Assembly (NCBI GenBank): GCA_963733935.1
Contig: CAVTEQ010000018.1
Span: forward strand, 124,001 to 188,000
Source: JAHFUA01 sp963733935
GTDB lineage: Bacteria; Acidobacteriota; Terriglobia; Terriglobales; Acidobacteriaceae
Length of the DNA: 64,000 nucleotides
Direction of reading: 5' to 3'
The notes under the pieces were generated by a model. That model did no database searches. It was given only the letters and a program-made list of their open reading frames with translations, and had not been told where the DNA came from. Position 1 is the stretch's first letter. Each line of letters begins with the position of its first letter. Of this stretch, positions 26,394 to 35,728 are shown piece after piece. A program made the position numbers and the translations under genes.

Positions 26394-29322
26394 TCATTTT
26401 AGTGCCGGATGCTGCGCCAGCGCCTCGCTGCAGCGCTCACAAATAGTAGGATACTCTGGATTTTCGCCTACGTGCACAGAGTAATTCCAGCAGCGCTCGC
26501 ACTTTTGGCCATCCGCCTTGGTTACTTTTACTCCTAGCTTCGCGGCGCCGTCCCCGTTCGCGGCCTCATGTAATTCGACCTCGGAGACGATAAAGGCAAA
26601 GCGGAGGTCAGCGCGGCGCCTATCGAGCGTGGGCAGCAGGGCCCGGGGCGCCGAGAGGCTGACCTTCGCTTCTAAGCTGCCGCCGATGAGCTTGGCGTTG
26701 CGCGCCTCTTCCAGCGCCTTCAAAACCTCGCTGCGGACGCCCATCAGCGCTTCCCAATCACTTCGCACCAGATCAAGGCCGTTACTAGATGGGATGCCGC
26801 CGGTGATCTCTTCGCCGCTGGAAAATTGCGCCAGGTGGACGCTTTCCGGGCGTCCCTTCATCCGCGGAAGATGGCTCCAAACCTCGTCGGAGGTGAAACT
26901 CATCATGGGGGCGAGCAAGCGGACCAGCGCCTCGCCGATGCGCCAGATGGTGGTCTGGGCCGAGCGGCGTCCGCGTGAGTCCGGCGCAGCGGTGTACAGA
27001 CGGTCTTTGAGTACGTCGAAGTAGACCGCGCTCAGGTCCACCGCGCAGAAGTTGAGGACGCGCTGGTAAACCTTGTGAAACTGGAAGCCCGTGTACCACT
27101 CGCGCACTTCGGCGTCGAGATCGGTGGTCTGGAGCAGCATGTACTGGTCGAGCGACTGCATCTCCGCGAAGGCGACGGCATCATGCGCGGGATCGAAGTC
27201 GTAAAGGTTCTGCAGTACGAAGCGGAACGTATTGCGGATCTTGCGGTAATTGTCGGCGATGCGCCGCATCAGCTCTTCCGAGCAGGTCACGTCCTCGCGG
27301 AAGTCGACCGAAGCGACCCACAGGCGCACGATCTCGGCGCCCATGCGGTTGGCGATGTCGACCGGATCGACCACGTTGCCGAGCGACTTCGACATAGCGC
27401 GGCCGTCGGGGTCGAGCGTCCAGCCGTTGGTCGCGACCATGCGATACGGCGCGTGCTCGCGCGCACCCACGGCGCAGAGCAAGGAAGAGTGAAACCAGCC
27501 ACGGTATTGGTCGCCGCCTTCGATGTAAAGCTCCGCCGGCCACGGCAGGCCTTCCTCGCGGCCCAGCACGGCGAAGTGGCTCGAGCCGGACTCGAACCAC
27601 ACGTCGATGATGTCCATCTCTTTGCGGAAATTTGCGGCGCCGCATGAGCACTTCGTTCCGGGCGGAAGAATGCGCGGCAGCGTCTTTGGTATACCAGGCG
27701 TCCACGCCTTCGCGCGCGACCAGATCGAGCACCGCGCGGTTGACCTCCTTCGACTTCACCACCTGTCCGCAATCCCCGCAGAAGAAGACGGCAATGGGCA
27801 CGCCCCACACCCGCTGCCGCGAGATGCACCAGTCGGGCCGCGTGGCGATCATGTTGGAGATGCGCTCTTCGCCCCACTCCGGGTCCCACTTCACTTTCTT
27901 GATCTCGTCGAGCGAGGCCTGGCGCAGGGTGCGGCCGTCGGCGGTGACCTTGGCTTCCATCGAGATGAACCACTGCTCGGTGGCGCGGAAGATCACCGGA
28001 CGATGGCAGCGCCAGCAGTGCGGATACGAGTGCTCCAGTCGCTCTTCGTGCATGAGCGCGCCGCGACTGCGCAGCAGCTCGATGATCGCGGGATTCGCCT
28101 GGAAGACAGTCTTGCCGTCGTACTCGGGCAGGCCGTGGCGCATGATGCCGGCTTCGTCCACGTTGGTGGTGGCATCGAGCTTGTAGCGCTGGCCGGTATA
28201 GAAGTCATCGGCGCCGTGCGAGGGCGCAGTGTGGACCGCGCCTGTGCCCTGGTCCATGGTGACGTAATTGGCGAGCACGCCCAGCACCTTGCGATCAGGC
28301 CACGGCAGAAACGGATGATTGAAGTACGAGTGCTCGAGCACACGGCCAGGAACGCGGGCGACGGTCTTCGTGACTTTGAGTCCGCAATGCTCCGCGGTCG
28401 CCTTGGCAAGTTTTTCGGCGACGATGTACACGCCGTTGGCCGTCTCAAGCGCGACGTATTCTTCTTCCGGATGAAAGGCGATGGCCAGCGACGCCGGCAG
28501 CGTCCAGGGCGTGGTGGTCCAGATGATGACGTTGACTGGCTTCCCGTCGAATCGAATTACATCCATGCCCTCACCGATATGGTTGAGAACGTCTTCCAAA
28601 TTTTCGGGCGAGCGAAGCTCGTGATGTCGGCCGAGCTCATCTCGCAATTCCGGCGTCGCCCATCGCATCCGATACTTCACCCAGATGCTGGGGCTGGTGT
28701 GCAGCTCGTACTCGACTTCGGCTTCGGCCAGCGCCGTTTTGTCGTGGATGCACCAGTACACCGGACGCAGGCCCTTGTACACCGCGTCTTTTTCGAAGAA
28801 GGCGTAGAGCGTCTCGAGCACCACCGACTCGTACTCGGGCGTCATGGTGGAATACGGACGGTCGAAGCGCCCGAAGACGCCGATGCGCTTGAACTGCTCG
28901 CGCTGCAGGTCGAGATACTTCTCGGCATAGCGGCGGCAGGCCTGGCGCACCTGGATGGGCGCCATCTGCAGCTTCTTGCCGCCCAGCGATTCGTCGACTT
29001 TGATTTCGATGGGCAGGCCGTGGCAGTCCCAGCCGGGGACGTAGGGCGAGTCGTAGCCCAGCATGGTGCGCGTCTTGACGATAAAGTCTTTCAGGCACTT
29101 GTTGAGCGCGTGGCCGAGGTGGATGGGCCCGTTGGCGTAGGGCGGCCCGTCGTGCAGAACCCAGATGGGCGCGCCTTTGCGGGCCTGCCGGATGCGGTCA
29201 TAGACACGCAACTCCTCCCAGCGCGCGAGCATTTTGGGCTCGTTCTGCGGCAGGTTGGCCTTCATCGGAAAATCGGTTTTCGGCAGGTTCAGCGTCGATT
29301 TCAGGTCCAGCGGCGCCCCCAT
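26394..29322 (-). CDS. ileS: Isoleucyl-tRNA synthetase, frameshifted as written
   Basis: Class I synthetase that charges tRNA-Ile. HIGH signature is PIHLGHALNK, KMSKS is AMSKSLGN, and the C-terminal zinc finger is CERCWNYS...CERC. The editing (CP1) domain is intact with YVTMDQGTGAVHTAPSHG. The frame breaks near 27675: removing one base there joins KDAA-RILPPGTKCSCGAANFRK to MDIIDVWFESGSSHFAVLG, giving a complete ~975-residue enzyme. As this gene is essential and no second copy is visible, the extra base is probably an assembly error. lspA follows. Confidence 0.93.
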
Positions 29323-29388
29323 TCGGTCTCCAGCGTTTCATTATAGGGAGGGAGGCAGGGAGCGTCTATTCCGTGGCGATCGGACGTT

Positions 29389-29670
29389 CAGCCGTCCCTG
29401 CCGGGACTGGCGCTGCTCGCTACAGTGACCGGGCATTGCCGTGCCGGGCTACATTCATTCGCCCCTGCGGGGCTGGCAAATGCAATCCATTTGGCCGTGA
29501 GTAGTTCGACCCCTTGAAGCGGTGAGCTCGCACGCGTAGTGTCCCATTGCCCGCGGAGTGCACGTTCGCAATACACCAAATTGCAAGCGCCGGAGGCGCG
29601 ACTGAATGTAGCCCGGCACGAAGTGCCGGGTAAGGATTGCGGCAGAATCCAGTCCCGGCAGGGACGGCTG
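29389..29670. repeat. REP palindromes upstream of the tyrosine transposase
   Basis: A 22-bp REP unit (29389-29410, with CCGTCCCTGCCGGGACTGG) is repeated perfectly in inverted orientation at 29649-29670. A second unit type, with GCCCGGCAC...GTGCCGGG and TACATTCATTCGCCCC, occurs at 29429-29474 and inverted at 29603-29633. The inverted pairs flank the start of the transposase gene. Confidence 0.8.
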
Positions 29671-29679
29671 AAAGCAACC

Positions 29680-30129
29680 ATGGCGCACACGTACACGAAA
29701 TTGCTGGTTCATTGCGTGTTTTCGACCAAGGAGCGCCGAGGATTAATTCCACAAACGGTGCAATCCGACCTTTGGGCCTACATGGGCGGCATCGCGCGCA
29801 CTAACGGATTCGTGGCCGTGGCAGTCGGGGGGACCGAAAATCACGCGCATCTCTTGATGAGCATTCCCGCTCATTTGCCGGTTGCGAAGGCCATGCAATT
29901 AATCAAAGCAGGATCATCGAGATGGTTGCGCGAGCAAAAGGGGCTAGGGTTGTTTGCGTGGCAGGAGGCTTACGGCGCTTTTGCCATCGGAGCGTCGCAA
30001 ATTGCGAGGACGGTTGCCTACATCCAGAACCAGCCCGCGCACCATAGGAAGCGTCCGTTCGAAGAGGAATATCGAGCTTTGTTGCGCGCATATGACATTG
30101 CGCATGAAGAGCAGCACTTGTTCGGATGA
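29680..30129 (+). CDS. REP-associated tyrosine transposase (RAYT, Y1_Tnp)
   Basis: 149-residue single-domain HUH endonuclease of the IS200/REP-associated type. The HUH motif is NHAHLLMSI (H-x-H) and the catalytic Tyr is in RTVAYIQNQPAHH. The N-terminus MAHTYTKLLVHCVFSTKERR is the family start. ATG 29680 is chosen; the frame is open upstream to 29539 but that part lies in REP palindromes. The gene is flanked on both sides by REP units, the layout of a REP/RAYT locus, where the transposase is thought to move the palindromes. Confidence 0.92.
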   Translation: MAHTYTKLLVHCVFSTKERRGLIPQTVQSDLWAYMGGIARTNGFVAVAVGGTENHAHLLMSIPAHLPVAKAMQLIKAGSSRWLREQKGLGLFAWQEAYGAFAIGASQIARTVAYIQNQPAHHRKRPFEEEYRALLRAYDIAHEEQHLFG

Positions 30130-30133
30130 TCTT

Positions 30134-30222
30134 CAGCCGTCCCTTGCGGGACTTGGATTGCTTATCAATCGTCCCCCGGCACTAACGTGCCGGGCTACAT
30201 TCAATCGCCCCTGTCGGGGCTG
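30134..30222. repeat. REP palindromes downstream of the tyrosine transposase
   Basis: A third copy of the first REP unit (30134-30156, CAGCCGTCCCTTGCGGGACT) and a third copy of the second (30174-30222, CCCGGCACTAACGTGCCGGG then CTACATTCAATCGCCCC), both in the same orientation as the leftmost copies. Confidence 0.78.
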
Positions 30223-30240
30223 ACAAACCCACGAAAATCC

Positions 30241-30277
30241 CCACCCTTGGCAACACCGGCCAAGGGTGGGGCACCCC
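30241..30277. repeat. Family C hairpin repeat
   Basis: CCACCCTTGG-CAACACCGG-CCAAGGGTGG followed by GGCACCC. Together with the REP units this fills the first half of the 472-bp gap before the TonB gene; nothing else was recognised up to 30601. Confidence 0.65.
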
Positions 30278-30601
30278 CAGTCTTTTGCACCCTGCTCGCG
30301 GCAACTTTCCTCTCCGCAAAGGGTTTAAGTCAGCGTTGTATCCTTTGGTACATGTCTGCCCGGTGGCCGGGGAGGCACGTCGGTACAGGGCGAAAGCGGA
30401 ACTGGCGACAGTTTTTCATCTAACATTCCTGCAAGACAGGCATCTAAGACTCAGTGTATTCTGAAGCGTGCTCCCGGGATGGTTGGGAGAAAGACGAAAG
30501 CAACCGCCACGAGGCCAAGTCTCATCTCACAAGCCTAGTGCGGCTGCCGGTATCCCGTAAGTCCTTTGGTTGGGAGAGAATAGGCGGTCTGGAATCAGGA
30601 T

Positions 30602-31621
30602 ATGGCGAACCAGGGTTCAATTTTCCCTCAGGGGCGCATCGGCAACGAGGCTGATAGCGGCGCGCTTCACATGCTGCAGCTCACGTCCACGCTGGAACAG
30701 TCATTGTGGAGTTCGCTGAAGAACAACCTCCGCGACACCTTCTTCCCGGAAAAGCTTCCACCCCTGCGGCTGACCTCGCAGCCGGTGAGGGTGCGGAACA
30801 TTTGGGGCGATTCCGACCACCGCAAGTCGGCTACGGCAGGCTCGATGGTCGTCCATGGATTGATGGTGGCGGGCCTGATCGCTATTTCTCTCGCTGGCGC
30901 CAAGGCGGTTAAGGACAACAAAGTCCAGACCGTGGTTGACCTGGTGGCGCCGGATATTTCCGCCTACATGCCGATTTCCAACAAGAAGAATGACACCATC
31001 GGCGGCGGTGGCGGTGGCGGCGATCGCGACAAGCTGCAGGCGCCCAAGGGCAAGCTGCCTAAGCTGGCCATGGAGCAGTTCACGCCTCCGGCGGTGGTAA
31101 TCCGCAACGATAATCCCAAGTTGCCCATGGAGCCTACGGTTGTGATTCCACCACAGGTCAAAGTGCCGACCGTGAACATGCCTACCCTGGGCGATCCGCT
31201 GGCGAAGGTGGTTGGACCGCCTTCGAACGGGACAGGCTCGGGTGGCGGCATCGGCTCAGGCTCGGGTGGCGGCGTTGGGTCTGGTGAAGGGCCGGGCGTC
31301 GGTCCAGGACGCGGCGGCGGCATCGGTGGCGGAGTCTTCCGCATCGGCGGAGGCGTATCCGCACCGCGACCGCTGTTCACTCCCGATCCTGAGTATTCGG
31401 AAGAGGCGCGCAAAGCCAAGTATCAGGGGACGTGCGTGCTCTGGCTGGTGATTGGCCCCGACGGCCGTCCGCGCGAAATGCGTGTGGCGCGCTCGCTGGG
31501 CATGGGGCTCGACGAAAAGGCCATGCTGGCGGTGAAGCAGTGGAAGTTCGAGCCGGCCATGAAAGATGGCCATCCGGTGGCGGTGCAGATGAACGTCGAG
31601 GTCAGCTTCCGCTTGTATTAA
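30602..31621 (+). CDS. TonB-family energy transducer
   Basis: 339 residues. A cytoplasmic stretch of ~85 residues precedes one membrane helix (GSMVVHGLMVAGLIAISLAGA). A periplasmic Pro/Gly-rich spacer with long glycine tracts (GGGGGGGD, then GSGGGIGSGSGGGVGSG) follows. The C-terminal TonB domain includes PDPEYSEEARKAKYQGTCVLWLVIGPDGR and AMLAVKQWKFEPAMKDG. Such proteins couple the inner-membrane proton gradient to outer-membrane receptors. The long N-terminal extension is unusual for TonB. ATG 30602 overlaps the upstream dinucleotide GGAT and lies behind AATCAGGAT. A strong terminator follows. Confidence 0.88.
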   Translation: MANQGSIFPQGRIGNEADSGALHMLQLTSTLEQSLWSSLKNNLRDTFFPEKLPPLRLTSQPVRVRNIWGDSDHRKSATAGSMVVHGLMVAGLIAISLAGAKAVKDNKVQTVVDLVAPDISAYMPISNKKNDTIGGGGGGGDRDKLQAPKGKLPKLAMEQFTPPAVVIRNDNPKLPMEPTVVIPPQVKVPTVNMPTLGDPLAKVVGPPSNGTGSGGGIGSGSGGGVGSGEGPGVGPGRGGGIGGGVFRIGGGVSAPRPLFTPDPEYSEEARKAKYQGTCVLWLVIGPDGRPREMRVARSLGMGLDEKAMLAVKQWKFEPAMKDGHPVAVQMNVEVSFRLY

Positions 31622-31645
31622 ACCAAGACTTTAAGAATTGAATAG

Positions 31646-31680
31646 AATGAGAGGCCGCTCTGGCCTCTCATTATTTTTTA
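31646..31680 (+). terminator. Rho-independent terminator after the TonB gene
   Basis: AATGAGAGGCC (31646-31656), loop GCTCT, GGCCTCTCATT (31662-31672): a perfect 11-bp stem followed by ATTTTTT. Confidence 0.9.
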
Positions 31681-31689
31681 CTTGTGTTT

Positions 31690-31727
31690 GGGTGCCCCAC
31701 CCTTGGCCGGTTTTGCCAAGGGTGGGT
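31690..31727. repeat. Family C hairpin in the leader of the FAD reductase gene
   Basis: GGGTGCCCCACCCTTGGCC followed by GGTTTTGCCAAGGGTGGG, opposite in orientation to the other copies. It ends 10 bp before the ATG of the next gene, in the place of the ribosome-binding site, so it could mask translation start. Confidence 0.65.
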
Positions 31728-31737
31728 CTGTGGATTT

Positions 31738-32835
31738 ATGTCCTACGATATTGCCATTATCGGCGGCGGCCCGGCAGGAGCGGCGGCGGCCATCACCGCG
31801 GCGCGCCGGGGAGCGCGCGTGCTGCTCCTCGAGCGCGGACGCTTCCCCCGCCACAAAGTCTGCGGCGAATTCATCTCCCCGGAAGGCGTGGGCTTGCTTG
31901 CCGGCCTGGGCTTGGACGATCTTGTAGGCCGCGCACCGCGCATCGCGCACGCCCGCATCTTTGCTCTTGCCGAGGGCTCGGCTGCGGAGGCTGTGCTTTC
32001 CCCGCCGGCGGTGTCCATCTCGCGATACGAACTCGATCATGCGCTGTGGGAGCGGGCATGCGAGGGCGGCGTCGATTGCCGCGAACTGCTGGAAGCGCGC
32101 ACCATCAGCGGCAACGGTCCGTTCGCCATCGCGACTTCGGCCGGTGACTTCACTACGCGTGCCGTGATCAACGCCAGCGGCCGCTGGTCGAACCTGCGTC
32201 GCAGCCGGCTCTCCCGGCCGCAGCGAGAAAAATGGGTAGGATGGAAGGCGCACTTCCGCGAGGCCGAAACCGCCCAGTCGGTGGACCTGTATTTCTTTCC
32301 CGACGGCTACTGCGGAGTGCAGCCGCTCAGCGATGGACGCGTGAATGCGTGCGCCATGGTGCGGGCGGCGAGCGCGGATTCGATCGAAGATGTGTTTATG
32401 CTGCATCCCAAGCTCGCCGAGCGCAGCCACGCGTGGCAGCAAGTCTCGGACACGGTAGCCACGTCACCGCTGGTGCTCGCGCCTCCGCAGGCGGAGGAGG
32501 GCGGAGTCTTGTTCGCGGGCGATGCGGCCGGGTTCATCGATCCTTTTGTTGGAGACGGAATCTCGCTGGCATTGCGCAGCGGCGCCATGGCGGCTTCGGC
32601 GTTGCAGGTGGTCTGGGAAGGGAAGAGCTCAGTCAGCGAGGCAGCCGCGATTTATCGCCGCGAGTATGAGCGTGAGTTGCGTCCACTGTTCCGCACAGCA
32701 GGATGGTTGCGGCGGCTTGCGTCCACGCCGCGCGTGTTGCGCCGTCCGGTGATGGCGATGCTGCGCTCGCCGCGGGTGACCCGGTTCCTGGTGGGCAGAA
32801 CGCGGGGAGGAGCGGAATGCAAGATGAGATCCTGA
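31738..32835 (+). CDS. FAD-dependent oxidoreductase, geranylgeranyl reductase-like
   Basis: 365 residues. N-terminal Rossmann FAD motif SYDIAIIGGGPAGAAAAI; CGEFISPEG and SRYELDHALWERA in the middle; and the second FAD contact GVLFAGDAAGFIDPFVGDGISLAL. This pattern groups it with the geranylgeranyl reductase / p-hydroxybenzoate hydroxylase-fold reductases. Its lipid or polyketide substrate cannot be read from sequence. ATG 31738 is chosen; the region before it is a palindromic repeat. The GNAT gene starts 18 bp before its stop, so the two are coupled. Confidence 0.88.
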   Translation: MSYDIAIIGGGPAGAAAAITAARRGARVLLLERGRFPRHKVCGEFISPEGVGLLAGLGLDDLVGRAPRIAHARIFALAEGSAAEAVLSPPAVSISRYELDHALWERACEGGVDCRELLEARTISGNGPFAIATSAGDFTTRAVINASGRWSNLRRSRLSRPQREKWVGWKAHFREAETAQSVDLYFFPDGYCGVQPLSDGRVNACAMVRAASADSIEDVFMLHPKLAERSHAWQQVSDTVATSPLVLAPPQAEEGGVLFAGDAAGFIDPFVGDGISLALRSGAMAASALQVVWEGKSSVSEAAAIYRREYERELRPLFRTAGWLRRLASTPRVLRRPVMAMLRSPRVTRFLVGRTRGGAECKMRS

Positions 32836-33287
32836 TCCGCGAAGCGCAGCCGCAGGACATAGCCGAGATCGTGCATCAGCGGCGGCGACTGTACGAAGAC
32901 ATAGGCGAGCGCGACGGCGCCGCGTTAGACGCCATGCAGGCCAGCACGGCGGCGTTCCTGGAAAAGGCCATCCCTACAGGTCTGTTTCGCGGCTGGCTGG
33001 CGGAGACGCGCGGCGGACGCGTGGTGGCCGGCGGCGGCCTGATGATCGTCCCCTGGTTGAGCCGCCCTGCCGATCCCAAGCCGCGGCGGGCGTGGATCCT
33101 GAACGTCTACACCGACCCAGAATACCGGCGGCAGGGAATTGCCCGCCGTCTGATGCAGACCATGATCGAATGGTGCCAGCAGGCGGGCTTTCAGTCAGTG
33201 GCGTTGCACTCGAGCGCCAATGGCCGACCGCTTTACGAGTCCCTGGGCTTCAGGCCGACGGAGGAGATGAAGCTGGTGCTAAGGTGA
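32817..33287 (+). CDS. GNAT-family N-acetyltransferase
   Basis: 156 residues, starting at ATG 32817 behind GGGGAGGAG. The acetyl-CoA binding motif is VYTDPEYRRQGIARRLMQTMI (R/Q-x-x-G-x-A/G), with the C-terminal strand LYESLGFRPTEEMKLVL. It overlaps the upstream oxidoreductase by 19 bp, and its 3' end overlaps the convergent DUF4442 gene by 38 bp. The acceptor substrate is unknown. Confidence 0.88.
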   Translation: MQDEILIREAQPQDIAEIVHQRRRLYEDIGERDGAALDAMQASTAAFLEKAIPTGLFRGWLAETRGGRVVAGGGLMIVPWLSRPADPKPRRAWILNVYTDPEYRRQGIARRLMQTMIEWCQQAGFQSVALHSSANGRPLYESLGFRPTEEMKLVLR

Positions 33288-33732
33288 CTGCCGCACCTGT
33301 CTTCCGCTTCACCCAAAGCACCTTCTCCACTTCGGCCACTACGTCTCCGGTCTCGTCCTTCACCTGCACCACGAACGTCGGTTCCGTCTTGCCGTTGGCC
33401 GCCGCCGCCCGCCTGATCTCGTCGATCTGTTCGTCGGAGAGCCGAAACTCCGCGCGCACCTTTCCTCGTCCCGGCTTCTTAAAGCGGATGGTCGCGGCCT
33501 TGTCCCACACGAAGTACTCCGGTCCCAGGCTGTCGATGAGCATCAGCATGAAGAACGGGTCGGTCATGGAGTAGAGCGACCCGCCGAAATGCGTGCCGAC
33601 GTAGTTACGGTTCCATCGCCGCAATTTCATCTCGACATCGATCGCTTTCGAGCTCATGCGCGTGACGCGGATGCCGGCCCCGAGAAATGGCGGCCAGGCG
33701 TTGATGGCGCGCAGCAGGAAGCGTTTTTTCAT
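33250..33732 (-). CDS. DUF4442 hotdog-fold thioesterase-like protein
   Basis: 160 residues of the DUF4442 family, a hotdog-fold group related to PaaI thioesterases. Typical blocks are RRWNRNYVGTHFGGSLYSMTDPFFMLML and VWDKAATIRFKKPGRG. The final ~12 codons overlap the end of the convergent GNAT gene, so both 3' ends share DNA. Substrate unknown. Confidence 0.8.
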   Translation of the reverse strand: MKKRFLLRAINAWPPFLGAGIRVTRMSSKAIDVEMKLRRWNRNYVGTHFGGSLYSMTDPFFMLMLIDSLGPEYFVWDKAATIRFKKPGRGKVRAEFRLSDEQIDEIRRAAAANGKTEPTFVVQVKDETGDVVAEVEKVLWVKRKTGAAVTLAPASSPPSA

Positions 33733-33742
33733 CTGTGAGAAT

Positions 33743-34318
33743 CTATTTTGCGCGTCCGTTGCGGACCAGCCTCAAAAACTCCGCATGCACGCGCGTGTCT
33801 TCCGACAGCTCGGGATGGAAGGTCGCCGCCATGATCTTGCCCTGGCGCACCAGCACAGGATCGTTCTTCTCCCGCGCCAGGATTTCAACATTCGGTCCGA
33901 CGCGCTCGATCTTCGGCGCACGGATGAACACCATCTCCAGCGGCCCGCCGGGTAACTGCGTTTCGCCCTCGCCAATGAAGCTTTCTAGTTGCCGCCCGTA
34001 AGCGTTGCGGCGGACGGAGATGTCCAGCGCGCCCAGGCCCTCCTGTGGCGGATTTTCGACTTGATTGGCCAAGAGGATCGCGCCCGCACAGGTGCCAAAC
34101 ACCGGCTTGGTGCGGACGAACTCGCGCAGCTTCTCCAGGAAGCCGCCCTTTTCGAGAAATTTCAGGAACGTCGTGGATTCGCCTCCGGGGATGACCAGCC
34201 CATCGACGGCGTCGAGTTGCTCGGGTTTCTTGACCAGCACGACCTCGGCGCCGAGCTGCTCGAGCCGGCGGCGGTGGGCGTCGAAATCGCCCTGGATTGC
34301 CAACACGCCGATCTTCAT
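33743..34318 (-). CDS. pdxT: Pyridoxal 5'-phosphate synthase glutaminase subunit PdxT
   Basis: 191 residues from ATG 34318 (MKIGVLAIQGDFDAH), the normal length. It is a class I glutamine amidotransferase with catalytic Cys in FGTCAGAILLA, the His-Glu pair in TFHPELSED, and GGESTT in the glutamine site. It feeds ammonia to PdxS. A GTG at 34330 lies inside a repeat and is less likely. pdxS is upstream on the same strand but separated by a small membrane protein gene. Confidence 0.95.
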   Translation of the reverse strand: MKIGVLAIQGDFDAHRRRLEQLGAEVVLVKKPEQLDAVDGLVIPGGESTTFLKFLEKGGFLEKLREFVRTKPVFGTCAGAILLANQVENPPQEGLGALDISVRRNAYGRQLESFIGEGETQLPGGPLEMVFIRAPKIERVGPNVEILAREKNDPVLVRQGKIMAATFHPELSEDTRVHAEFLRLVRNGRAK

Positions 34319-34325
34319 AGCATCT

Positions 34326-34350
34326 GCCACAGAGGCACAGAGACACAGAG
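34326..34350. repeat. Single arm of a family A palindrome
   Basis: GCCACAGAGGCACAGAGACA then CAGAG, one arm without its partner, immediately upstream of the pdxT ATG. It probably is a decayed element. Confidence 0.6.
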
Positions 34351-34376
34351 AAAACGGACTGATACCACGGCAGTGG

Positions 34377-34640
34377 TCAGTTTGACTTCAGTTTTATTGC
34401 CACCAGTCCAGCCAGGGCCAACACCAAAACAAACCAGAAGGCATATCGGCTAAGGTCCGGCAGATGGCTAGCCGGAAATAGTTCCGTGTAGGTCTGCTCG
34501 ACTTCCCGAGAGCCACGCCGCCACCACACGAGCTTGTCTGGTGATGGCTCTCTCTTCGTCAGGCGAATTCTCATTGCAAGATTGCTGTAGAAGCTCAGTA
34601 CGGCTACCAGCACGAGAATCGATAATAGAACAATCCTCAT
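34377..34640 (-). CDS. Small membrane protein of unknown function
   Basis: 87 residues with two hydrophobic helices: near the N-terminus (IVLLSILVLVAVLSFYSNLA) and at the C-terminus (YAFWFVLVLALAGLVAIKL). A charged loop lies between them (RLTKREPSPDKLVWWRRGSRE). It sits between pdxS and pdxT on the same strand. A half-palindrome of the CGCGTTGATCCGCGG type (34642-34672) precedes it. No family recognised, and coding status rests on length, hydrophobic pattern and position. Confidence 0.55.
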   Translation of the reverse strand: MRIVLLSILVLVAVLSFYSNLAMRIRLTKREPSPDKLVWWRRGSREVEQTYTELFPASHLPDLSRYAFWFVLVLALAGLVAIKLKSN

Positions 34641-34678
34641 GTGATCGGCGTTAATCCGCGTTGATCCGCGGCGAAGAG

Positions 34679-35614
34679 TTACCAGCCGCGCTTCTGCAGC
34701 ATCTCTGATTCGGCCAAGGTGCCGATGGCCAGCCCCTTCATCGTCCCGGTCAGCTCTTCGCTGGCTTCGAGCAGGATTTTAGGATCGTCGAAGTGCGTCG
34801 TGGCCTTGACGATGGCGCGGGCGCGGCGCTCGGCCTCGTCGCGCTCCTGCGGGTTCGAGAGATCGAGCGGCGTGGCTCTTTCCTTCATGAAAATTCCCGA
34901 GCCGACGAACACGGCTTCCGCGCCTAGTTGCATGACCAGCGCGGCGTCGGCGGGCGTAGCGATGCCTCCGGCGGAAAAATTCGGCACGGGCAGCTTGCCG
35001 TCGCGAGCCACGATGCGCACCAGCTCGAAGGGCGCGCCCCATTCCTTGGCCTTCGCCATCAGCTCGTCTTCGCGCAGGATGGTGAGCAGCTTCATCTCGT
35101 GGACGATCTGGCGGATGTGCTTGACGGCGTGCACCACGTCGCCGGTGCCGGCTTCGCCCTTGGTGCGGATCATGGCCGCGCCTTCGGCGATCCGCCGCAG
35201 CGCTTCGCCCAGGTTGCGCGCGCCGCAGACGAACGGCACCTTGAAGGCGTGCTTGTCCACGTGGTGCTCTTCGTCGGCAGGCGTGAGCACTTCGGATTCG
35301 TCGATGTAGTCGACGCCCAGCGCTTCCAGGACCTGCGCCTCGGCAAAATGGCCGATACGCACCTTGGCCATGACAGGGATGGAAACGGTGGCCATGATCT
35401 CTCGGATCTTGCGCGGCGACGCCATGCGCGCTACGCCGCCCTCGGCGCGAATCTGCGCCGGCACGCGCTCGAGCGCCATCACCGCCGTGGCGCCTGCCTT
35501 CTCCGCCACCGCCGCCTGCGCGGCGTCGGTGACGTCCATGATCACGCCGCCTTTGAGCATCTCGGCCAGGCCGGTCTTCAGACGCAGCCCGCCGCTACCG
35601 TTGGTTTCCGACAT
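34679..35614 (-). CDS. pdxS: Pyridoxal 5'-phosphate synthase lyase subunit PdxS
   Basis: 311-residue TIM-barrel enzyme that builds PLP from ribose 5-phosphate, glyceraldehyde 3-phosphate and ammonia with PdxT. Family blocks are GLAEMLKGGVIMDVT, AEKAGATAVMALERVP, GVDYIDESEVLTPADEEHH, FVCGARNLGEALRRI, NFSAGGIATPADAAL and VFVGSGIFM. The synthetic partner pdxT is about 360 bp downstream. Confidence 0.97.
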   Translation of the reverse strand: MSETNGSGGLRLKTGLAEMLKGGVIMDVTDAAQAAVAEKAGATAVMALERVPAQIRAEGGVARMASPRKIREIMATVSIPVMAKVRIGHFAEAQVLEALGVDYIDESEVLTPADEEHHVDKHAFKVPFVCGARNLGEALRRIAEGAAMIRTKGEAGTGDVVHAVKHIRQIVHEMKLLTILREDELMAKAKEWGAPFELVRIVARDGKLPVPNFSAGGIATPADAALVMQLGAEAVFVGSGIFMKERATPLDLSNPQERDEAERRARAIVKATTHFDDPKILLEASEELTGTMKGLAIGTLAESEMLQKRGW

Positions 35615-35658
35615 GCGCTTCCTCTTCGCCTATTCTACAGCCGGGACCGCATAACACC

Positions 35659-35728
35659 TACCACGGAGGCACGGAGACACCGAGGTTTCTGAAAATTAAT
35701 TACTCCGTGTCTCAGTGTCTCCGTGGTT
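35659..35728. repeat. Long intergenic palindrome, family A
   Basis: Arms CCACGGAGGCACGGAGACAC and ...CTCAGTGTCTCCGTGG with loop GAAAATTAATTACT, homologous to the loops at 25.7 and 39.7 kb. It runs into the stop codon of the thioesterase gene to its right. Confidence 0.8.

Noticed and set aside
29539..29679. N-terminal extension of the tyrosine transposase
   Set aside because: This part consists of REP palindromes; ATG 29680 starts the family-conserved sequence.
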